This document shows, piece after piece, positions 35,101 to 43,077 of a stretch of DNA of 43,077 nucleotides. The stretch comes from Apostichopus californicus. Taxonomy: Eukaryota > Echinodermata > Holothuroidea > Aspidochirotida > Stichopodidae. The number at the start of each line of letters is the position of its first letter. Positions within the stretch are counted from its first letter, which is position 1. The notes below the pieces were generated by a model. That model ran no database searches, was not told the DNA's origin, and was given only the letters and a program-made list of their open reading frames with translations. Position numbers and translations under genes: made by a program. The stretch covers positions 2,792 through 45,868 of the forward strand of contig JAIPMN010000678.1 in assembly GCA_020650975.1 (NCBI GenBank). The letters are read 5' to 3'.

Positions 35101-36399
35101 AATCACTACTACATAGTACTACAACTAGCGTATGACTCGTTGATGGGTTTTTGTACTACTTATAACGTGTTTGAAATATCATAACATAAATCTTGTCAGC
35201 AATATAGGCCAATATACTAGTAAGTTATGAAAAGAGGAACAGAAGAAAACAATTAGCCTATAACACCTACATCTCAAGTTTCAGTTAAGAGTTCATCATA
35301 TTTATTATCATATACAGGCTAGTTTAAATATACATAATTGCCCGTGCACCTTTCTTTACAAATTTGCAATACGATAAATTCGAAGTACAAATAATAGAAA
35401 GCAAAACTCAAACAAATATGGGTCCGCCCGTGAAAATCACGTGCATAAATGCCTTGTCACCATGTGATATAAGCCAATAAGTCAATATAGCTGCAGTTAT
35501 TACGCAGATGATAACGACCCGTGCGTGGATCGTGCATCCCCTCGATATATCCTATGTGTAAAGAAGGGAGTTGCTTATAGCTTCCTGAGTTAAACATACA
35601 GCCGTGATAAATGCGATAGAACTGGATGCGGGACTATCAAAATTTGAATGATTTATATTGCATAGATAATTGGACGTCGCAGGTGACACTCAAATGTCCC
35701 ACAATCTGGTAACGTTTCTGTACAAACACAATTCAGAAAAAAAATCCTGAAACAGAAACGCATGGGCGTGTCACGAGTAACCACAGGGCAAAGTCAAGTT
35801 TTAATTTGGACGAAGTTCAGCCTTTATATAGCCTATCTCTTTTCCAAGTAATGAAAGAGCCTGTTTATGGAATATTATGAAAGAATTCTATTAACATCGG
35901 ACCAGCAATAGTTGTATGGGGTACTGATTACTTCCAGGGAGATTCCCTGCCGATTGAAAGGAATCTTTGCCTTAAATGACATTATTCAATGCAGTTTACT
36001 AATACTGAAATAAACTGAAAATATGATACGACGTTCTTTTGAAATAAAAGGGTTGCAGTGTCTTTGACATATTAGATTCATAATGAAGCTAACCCGTTTC
36101 ATTTCTACGTTTCTTTGTTTGTTTTGGATTCCTTATGCATTAACGATTTTTTGTGTAATGTTTTACATGGAATGATAGGTTCACTGGAAGGTCGAAGGAT
36201 CTCAGTTTTATTGCGATTAATTATTTACGATTAGCATTTAGGACTGTCGAAATTAGGATTATAACCTTATAACCTTATAACCATACACAATAGACTCGTA
36301 CCGGTCATAGCCAATGGGTTCAAGAGTTAAATGATCGTTGTCTCACATTCTAAAGTGTCCTTCGTTGTTCAAACTTACTTTGTTCGCCGTTAACCGTCA
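35101..36399. other. Intergenic stretch, no gene seen
   Basis: Includes a CACGTG E-box near 35439 and a short tandem of TATAACCT at about 36258-36282. No reading frame is convincing. Confidence 0.55.
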
Positions 36400-36710
36400 C
36401 TCACCTTCGACAATTCTACATTTACCCACATATCTGTTGTCCAGTTTTTTCCAGGAACTATACTGGTCCATCAAGGCAGTGCGTACACTGTACTGAATTG
36501 ATTGGCACAAGGCGCGAACTTGGAAAAGGATCTGTTTACGTTTCGAGCCTTCTGTCACTCGTGTTATTGACAGCAACCCACGTTGCTTTGTTTACAAACA
36601 AACTATGCACCTCCCACCAAGTTCGGTGGACGCGCCTACTATATTTGTTATGGTGAATTTGGAGGCGTGGCCTATAAATGGCCTCGGCATATGGTGGGAA
36701 AATGTAGAAA
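36400..36710 (+). promoter_or_regulatory. Promoter-like region with TATA-like and YY1 motifs
   Basis: CpG-richer than its flanks. TATAAAT (36673-36679) lies 32 bases before the start codon. It sits inside CCTATAAATGG, which also resembles a serum-response (CArG) site with one extra base. AAAATGGCGG (36708-36717) matches the YY1 motif overlapping the start codon, an arrangement known from many housekeeping-type animal genes. GGCGTGG lies just upstream of the TATA-like site. Confidence 0.38.
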
Positions 36711-36763
36711 ATGGCGGATACCTCAAAATTGAACGTGAAAACTGCTTTCCAAGCACCAGATCT
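36711..36763 (+). CDS. Putative first coding exon, plus strand
   Basis: ATG at 36711 in the strong context AAAATGGCG opens MADTSKLNVKTAFQAPDL and is interrupted in the last codon (phase 2) by a consensus GTAAGT donor at 36764. The YY1-type ATGGCGG overlap and nearby CpG-rich DNA fit an animal gene start. I do not recognise the protein from 17 residues. No later exon could be placed in the remaining 6.3 kb, so the first intron is long or the next exon is too small to see. It faces away from the minus-strand exon at 34317-34466. Confidence 0.5.
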
Positions 36764-39670
36764 GTAAGTTGTTGCAACTTACATCCACTTTACTTAGCAA
36801 GCAGTATCAACTTCATGATAACGTTGCATAATATACATTGAAAATGTAACTAGGATAAAAATGGCTGAAAGATAGCCATACTTTTGAATATACTGAAGTG
36901 AATGTCATACTCAGTCATAGGCCTTTGCAATATGGCCTAACTATGCATAGGCATTAGATTAGCCTAGCCTAGATTAATCGAATGCATTGTGTAATTACAG
37001 AAATAAAAGCATCTTAGAGTTATTCGTACAGTGATTGATGTGTAATTTCCTGAGCAAGGATTCGGTAGAGACTAGCCTAATTGTTACTTCTTACAACTTA
37101 TTTTCTGTTCAGCTAGACAATGCCATAGTATTACTATTAGTACAAGTACAACTAGTACTAGCACTGGGCCTAGGCTAATCATAGACTAGAGCCTTGCGAT
37201 GGCGTATAGCCTGGTTTGCAAAGTGCCTGGATATAGATTAATCACAACATATGAGAGTTTTTTTCTATGCCTATAGTTAAGAACTACTTAGTAGGCATAT
37301 TTTATTTATAAAATAAACCTGAGTGACTAGGACAAGGCCTAGTTAGAACTGGGGGAGTAAGTTGACGGTTGCACCACACGCACATTCAGTGTTGTACTAA
37401 AATCATAAGCCTATTCTGTATTCATATATAGGCTATAGGTCTACTTCGTTTTTTGGGACATAACTGTACAAAATGCTTGCTTATACCATTGTGTCCTGCA
37501 GCTATAACAGATTGCCTCAACTTTTTTTCACTAAGAATTATTTAAATAGTTTTGTTAATCAAATGTTCTCTGTTGTTGATGTTTGGTCCTGTTGAAACCT
37601 TCTATACTGTTTTTTTTTCATGGCTGTTTGTGTGTGTTTTTTATATTGTTATCTTGTTTGAGTTAGAGTTTTACACAATTATTCTGTATTTTGTGTGATG
37701 TAAAATTTTAAATATCCCAGCTTTGGTGAAAGGAAGGTTGGCAGGTCTGCGATATATCAAAGTATATTGTAATGTAATCTCAAGGTACCTCGAACAAACC
37801 ATGGTACATCATCAGCAAATTTGGTGATGGGGTTTAGTAATTGTCAATCCATTGGAGGTATAAATCTGCTGGACTATTTGACCAATTGAATGTCTCATGA
37901 GCGTTGGAAAATGTCACATGACAAAGTTTTGTTGACACTGATGATATCTGATGTGAGAGTGCATGACCAACATCTTAGGCAGTCTTCACCCTTAAATGCA
38001 TTGCTACAACTGGTCACCCAAAATTAAGTGCTAATCATGATGTGTATTAAAGTATGAATTTCATCCTACATCATTTCCAAAGCATTATTGCAAAACTAAA
38101 AATAAATCATTCGAAGAAATCCCCAGATCTCAGATGACCTTATGGGCTTTCAGATAATGTTTTTTACCACACTAAATGTCATTTCATCTTATTCTGAATT
38201 TCCAGCCTGAAAGGCCAAGATTGTGTCTATTTTTTTCAGTATGTACTGTAGGCTATGATAGCCTTTAACCTATATGTATGTATTATATACAAATTTTGGG
38301 ATCATTTATGGTCGAGCAATCTCAATGTGAAGCCTTACTTAACTTACTGTTTGGTCGTCCAAGGTACAGTAAGTTGGAGTTGTATCGTAACGTTACTTAG
38401 TATTGTGAAGTATCTTTGCCAAAATTAATTTTCAAATATATCGTAACTATATTGACTGTTTTGTCATATTGTTTTTCACTAACCTACTGTGTACTATTGC
38501 CATAGAGTCAATAAAAGTGATTGAAGTCTTTAAACATGTATGTTAACTTGGTGCTCTCTGCTTTGTAGCTACAGGTTTGTTCTGATTTTCTTGGTTTTAA
38601 TATTCTCAATTTGTTTTGGTTTCCAATTTCTTGAATATGTGATATACCAAGACTGACCAACTGCTAAAGACGGATTTGAACTAATGGGAAAGTTTTCAGG
38701 CATGCTAAGGTTCGGGTTTAGTTTCCGTCAACTTGACCAACCTCTTGTAACCAATTTACTCAAACTGGGTATTGTAATTTGATTAAGATAGGCACCCCAG
38801 TAGGTTAGTTTTATCAATGTAACATGAAATAGTGTTAACTTATTATTATTATCATGATATGCACTTCTTTAAAATAACTGTTGCCCAAACTGAAATTCGA
38901 AGTCATGTTCATGGTCTGTGTGTGAAAGTTGTACATATCAAGACATTGGAATATGCAAATGCAGGCTTTGTAAACATTATGATATATGCACAAGTAGTTT
39001 TTTATGCCATTATTTTGGAACAATTATTTACTGTCTAAAAGTAGCAATATAATTGTTATGCCTATTGTCATGTGTATTAAGTTTACAAATAAAATGTGAA
39101 AGGATGTGGTACTATAAATGAAACTCAGAATTTTGCAAAGAATCCATGAGAATGGTTCTACAATATCACGGGAAATATTTTAAGTTAAGGTAACAACTAG
39201 TACTGATTTCTTATTTGGAGTATTTTCATAAATTGTTTGGGTAATACATTGATGAGTTCAACAAATGCCTTGAAGTGCCTGACATACTATACAGTCTGTA
39301 GGAAAAGGAGGAGAATTTGCTCAAAGAATAATAAATTTCAAACGTTGATACAGGCGGGCAAGTTCAAGCCATGAAAGAAAAGCTACTGTAATCCAACCGC
39401 CATCTTCATCTTTTGTGAAGGAAATCGAACCAAATACCTCACAAAACAGAAATACAAATCTTTCTCTGCTTTGGATGGAGGATGTTAACATCATGTCAGG
39501 GGGCTGTCATGTTGTCAGTGTGTCTGATGCCATAATGCCACTAGAATTTCAAACCTAGTTATATTTTCAAGGTGAATGTAAACTGTGAATGTTCTCAGTG
39601 AAATCATGCCAGGTTTTTTAAGTCTTGCTCATGCAGAGCCAGTAACTCCAGCGCAAGTTAAGAATAAAAT
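36764..39670. other. Intron-like DNA, no exon seen
   Basis: The first part (about 36920-37450) is unusually rich in AGGCCTA, TAGCCTA and related words. Elsewhere it is AT-rich with only short frames. An AATAAA at about 39088 on the plus strand is not preceded by a coding region. Confidence 0.5.
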
Positions 39671-39910
39671 TCATCTCTATTACAGAAAATAAACATGGTA
39701 ATAACAAAGAGCAAATCGTTACAACTTCAGTCATGTGTAGGTCCGCAATGTCATACGTAGACTTGCCCAAGTCTTCAGTCTTCAGTTTGAAGGATCGTCA
39801 TAACTAAAATAACTTCCTAAATGGAGTGAAATCTTTCTTAGCTGTTAGGAGAGAAGTTGCTGAAATGTCTCTATATCCCATAGATCAAGTATGACAGTTG
39901 GGTTTGCTTA
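39671..39910 (+). mobile_element. Dispersed repeat, copy B
   Basis: Same family and orientation as 25551-25790. It keeps the near-palindrome AGACTTGCCCAAGTCT (39759-39774), with two central changes relative to copy A. Flanking blocks ATTACAGAAAATAAACATGG, TTTCTTAGC and CATAGATCAAGTATGA align in the same order. Spacing changes are small. There is no coding capacity. Confidence 0.6.
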
Positions 39911-41771
39911 GAACTCTTCTTCCAGTCACATTGGAAAAGGGGCGTAAGAAGTGGGTTATTATAAAAAATAAAATTGTAAACTTTTAAACATTCCGTTTTC
40001 TACTTTTTACTTCCCTCCTTAAAGGTCAAGGGGTCATGAGGCTCTTTTCGCTCGGTTTCCACCTCCTGAATACCAACTTCTTCCTTTTGTCACTGGAGGA
40101 TTATGCAGTCTGTTGAAGGCAACCAAAGATGATGACACTGTACAACAAGGTAGAGCAAAATTCTCCTCCACTTGAAAAGAGAAACATGGCTTCCTTCACA
40201 ACCAAAATGTTGGACCCAATACAATAGTAGGAATGGAGAAATATTAACTTCTTTGAGCTTTTTGATGTCCAGTCCATAAAGTAACCGTGTTTGGGACATT
40301 TTTGCGCGATTAGAACCGATATATTCCACTCTTCCTCTTACAGAGGTGTTTTATATCTTCAATTCCTTACATATTTTGCCGGGATTCTAGTCTTAATTAT
40401 TTGGAATTATATGAGTATTGCTGTTTGGATCAACAGTTACTCCTGGTTTGAATAGTACAACCTGGTCCAGAGTAGCAGATCATACAGAATTATTAATAAA
40501 CGAGATGAGCTTTTGACTCAGTTTCTTGTTTTGTTAACAATCTTTATAAACTTAAAAAATCATGACTAGTGTGAACCTGGTCAGAGTTGGCACTGTGTAA
40601 CTAATTTGAAGGTGTTGTCTTATCGCCATGCTTGAATTGAAAACAACAACAAAACCTTGTTTATGTTTATTCAAGTACAGTAACTGAGCCCCTGATCCTG
40701 ATGGCAAGTGCCTTTCAAGATTGCAGTCATTTTTGTTTCTGAACCCTGGCTCTTGGTTTAGCCAAAAAAAAAGAGAAAATTAAGATATCAGGTATCGCAT
40801 AGCAAAATGAGCATATTGATATACAAGTGTACAAAGATGTACTGTTTGTATAAAAGTTTTATTTCACACAGGAACGATAGTATTTTGTAAAGGAATGTTC
40901 AGAGCCTTGAAAACCGCTGTACAAAATTTGAGTACAAACTTTGAGTACAAAATTATTCCCTGAAATATAATGCCCCTAATAGTTTCAAATGTTTGCCAAA
41001 AGCTCTAATATGTAATTTGCTGCCGTTTAAGAGTGTACGCCCAGGCTACTTCCATATCTTTATCACTAGAACTTCAGTAGAGTTTGTGACTTTTTGTTTA
41101 TATCATTAATGTGCTCTCGCAGATGTATCCGTAACATTAGTCGCTGTTACTTTGTTTCCATTGTTGCTTTTAAATGTTGCAAGGTTGTTTGTGTGCAATT
41201 CAGCTTCATGTTCTATGTTCCTATATCTTCCTTGCAAGGAATGGACTTTCTACTCTTAGTTGAAGTTTCCCCCAACCTAGTTTAATTTAATCATCTGCAC
41301 CGATTTCAGGATATTGTTTCCACTATTTTGAAGTCAGATGTGCATGTGTTGGTTGTTACTAGCCTACCACACTTCAATACTACCAGCGAACTCAAAATAT
41401 GGCATGTAGTTTGACACCAAAACTGAAGGGTTTCGTCAATGTTTGAATGGTAGTAGGAATCACAGCTTATTATCAAAATATATGCGAACTGAAGTCATCA
41501 AGCTATATAGAACGGCTTAATAGTCACGCTTTTTTCCGCTAGCATTCATGGAAAAGATTATTTTCATGTAGAGGAAGCAGACATCTCAGTGAGACCAACC
41601 AATTACCAAAACAAACATTACCTGTCTCCAAAACTCTGCGATCTGAACGACATAAATATTGAATAGAATAGAATTCAAACAGTGATCTCAATCAGGAACA
41701 CAAGTTGATGGTTTATTAAGTTACAAGTAAAAAAACAAAAACAAATTCTCTCAGGAAAAGTCTGATCTAGA
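39911..41771. other. Non-coding stretch, no gene seen
   Basis: AT-rich with short chance frames. An acceptor-like CTCTCGCAG near 41112 is followed by an open but unremarkable hydrophobic frame ending at 41285. It is not supported by a donor or motif. Confidence 0.5.
41712..41717 (-). terminator. Possible poly-A signal, minus strand
   Basis: AATAAA on the minus strand lies about 55 bases past the stop codon of the open frame ending at 41772. A GT-rich stretch follows about 15 bases later, as expected downstream of a cleavage site. The hexamer is common in AT-rich DNA, so support is modest. Confidence 0.25.
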
Positions 41772-42101
41772 TTATTTTATGAATTTCGTTATAGAAGGTT
41801 TATGTTTCCTTGAAGGACGAAGATTTTTTGATAGTAAAATTTGACATCGGATTATATCACTTATATTGCTGTTCTCGTTAATGTTGATCTCCTTTGAAGG
41901 AGCATGAATGTATATTGGGAGTCTGCTCGCACTAAAAAGAATACTTTTTCTATCGTTCTGATCCTGTATGGGATCATCAAAAGGTACTTGAGGAGATCTG
42001 ATCCTCGGTACAGGTACGGTATGATTCTCTTCGTCAGGAAGTTGATCTCCCCTGCTGGGAAACTCTTGAATAGGTCCCTTGGTCCCATTCAGACAGATCA
42101 T
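41772..42101 (-). CDS. Open frame, possible terminal exon or element remnant
   Basis: The minus strand is open for 109 codons from an ATG to a stop at 41772. The reading is hydrophilic and proline-rich in its first half (for example RGDQLPDEENHTVPVPRI) and ends basic (RPSRKHKPSITKFIK). An AATAAA follows (41712-41717). The same DNA is also open on the plus strand (41904-42128) and in a second minus frame (41861-42088), so the true strand is uncertain. It could be a last exon, a decayed mobile-element gene or chance. No family is recognised. Confidence 0.25.
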   Translation of the reverse strand: MICLNGTKGPIQEFPSRGDQLPDEENHTVPVPRIRSPQVPFDDPIQDQNDRKSILFSASRLPIYIHAPSKEININENSNISDIIRCQILLSKNLRPSRKHKPSITKFIK

Positions 42102-42128
42102 CCCGAAAGTGGATCATCAGGTTCATAA

Positions 42129-42468
42129 CAGGAAGATGAATAAACTGATTTATTCAATGTGGACGTCCGTTCATACATGAAAGTTGGTTTGTTGTTTTAA
42201 CAGTTTCGGCAACTGATCCCTGTGTCATTTATGTGTATGCAGCTATTGATACGTAGACCATGCAGTGCTTTAAACTGCTGTAACAATACTTCTAGTGAGT
42301 CAATATACTGTTAGGACTGTACATGGCCATTTGCCAAGTTGCCCCAGAACGGATCTGACACGTAGATCTGAAAGTACAACGCTGTCATCGTGTTGGCGTT
42401 TAGTACATTATTATTTCATAATAGTCAAATATCATATTTACTGACCCAAACAGTGGTAGCAAATACAC
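42129..42468. other. Non-coding stretch, no gene seen
   Basis: AATAAA at 42139-42144 on the plus strand follows shortly after the plus-strand frame that overlaps the minus-strand open frame. Nothing else is visible. Confidence 0.5.
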
Positions 42469-42555
42469 GGGGGAGGATGCAAGGAGCAGCAAGGGGTGGG
42501 AGGGGGGCAAGGGGTGGGCGGGGTTGGGAGGAGAGGGTGGTTGATAAAAGGGGTG
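42469..42555 (+). other. G-rich block with quadruplex potential
   Basis: Within about 87 bases the plus strand has at least seven runs of three or more G separated by one to four bases, for example GGGGTGGGAGGGGGG and GGGGTGGGCGGGG. This satisfies the usual G-quadruplex pattern several times over. No promoter or gene start is seen next to it. Confidence 0.85.
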
Positions 42556-42770
42556 GTGAGTTCATTGGGGCAACTAGCCCTGTTACTCCCTTTCATTAAT
42601 TTGTCACCTCTCTTTCTTGTTATTCTGCCATTGTTTATAGCTCGATTAAAGTTCAAAGCATGTAGCAGATTTTAGTATCTTTTAATATTAGAAGACAGTT
42701 ATATGTACAGCTCCTACATTTCAGCTCCTGCTGTACACGGTGCTTAACAGCTCTATAAATGAAGTATTTT

Positions 42771-43077
42771 TAGCTCATACCAGCATGCTGGTGTGAGCTA
42801 TTGTTACAGTGCGGCGTCTATCATTCTATCACTCTATCACTCTATCACTCTATCCGTCAACAATTGGTAAAACCGCTCCCACTCGCACAGTGTTTGATGG
42901 AATTTCATGAAACTTGGACACAAGGACCATTGGGTATAGGGCCATCAGAGATGGTCCGAAATTTGGGAACAAAGGTCACCTGTGGGCCGTAATGGGCCAT
43001 TTTCTGGAAATACGCAAAATGCTTCTTCTCCTACAGATTCGATGGTACAATGTTGAGGGTTTGTCACGATAGTACTA
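42771..43077 (+). mobile_element. Palindrome-headed dispersed repeat, cut by window end
   Basis: It opens with a 30-bp near-perfect palindrome (42771-42800; central CCAGCATGCTGG, one mismatched pair), then GCTATTGTTACAG, a short tandem of TCTATCAC (about 42818-42857), and a segment containing CATGAAACTTGGACACAAGG and GGGCCATCAGAGATGG. This arrangement, with a hairpin, a simple repeat and a fixed body, is typical of repeats I associate with marine invertebrate genomes. The right end is not in the window, so its class and length cannot be set. Confidence 0.5.

Noticed and set aside
37975..38005. Sequence resembling the end of the TTAA-flanked element (GTCTTCACCCTTAA)
   Set aside because: No matching inverted end or body similarity was found upstream, so the match is too short to call.
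1..43077. tRNA genes, CRISPR arrays, bacterial operons, intact transposase or reverse transcriptase
   Set aside because: I looked for B-box-like motifs, regular spacer arrays, ribosome binding sites and long open frames, and found nothing that supports any of these.

Overview
The window looks like animal nuclear DNA: AT-rich, almost entirely non-coding, with short exon-sized open stretches bounded by good GT/AG splice signals, many simple repeats, satellite-like arrays and remnants of small mobile elements. Nothing is prokaryotic: there are no operons, ribosome binding sites or long intact genes. The style of the repeats (poly-G tracts followed by AGATT, fragments carrying GCGTAGCC, short TTAA-flanked elements, a TACAGTA word bias) suggests a marine deuterostome, perhaps an echinoderm such as a sea cucumber. 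That is an impression, not something the sequence proves. I saw no tRNA, rRNA or CRISPR array, and no intact transposase or reverse transcriptase.

The clearest protein-coding sequence is a minus-strand exon at 13236-13889. It encodes a Ser/Pro-rich protein with an acidic stretch. I can join it by reading phase to a small exon at 30782-30867, a start-containing exon ending at 31502, and a downstream exon at 12732-12842. Together these give one minus-strand gene of about 19 kb within the window, whose 3' end I could not find with confidence. I do not recognise the protein. A second minus-strand first exon (34317-34466) lies upstream, facing a plus-strand first exon (36711-36763). The two sit about 2.2 kb apart in a CpG-richer block and look like divergent promoters.

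The plus strand also carries first-exon candidates inside the span of the minus-strand gene. The best is at about 9753-9978, where an E2F-like site, two cAMP-response elements and a TATA box precede an ATG and a splice donor. A second, at about 18819-18981, has an E2F-like site and a CCAAT box. A third, at 15384-15434, has no visible promoter. All three can end in phase 0, as alternative first exons of one gene would. A possible shared downstream exon lies at 24811-24907.

Repeats: tandem arrays at 2511-2672 (about 28 bp unit), 4800-5103 (two copies of about 162 bp), 10944-11453 (about 190 bp unit) and 28435-29136 (about 144 bp unit, five copies). There is a TTAA-flanked, piggyBac-like non-autonomous element at 6860-7217, a dispersed repeat pair at 25551-25790 and 39671-39910, two diverged copies of a second family near 4310-4615 and 26570-26836, and a palindrome-headed repeat running off the right edge at 42771. 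Most remaining sequence is intron or intergenic DNA in which I see nothing definite.
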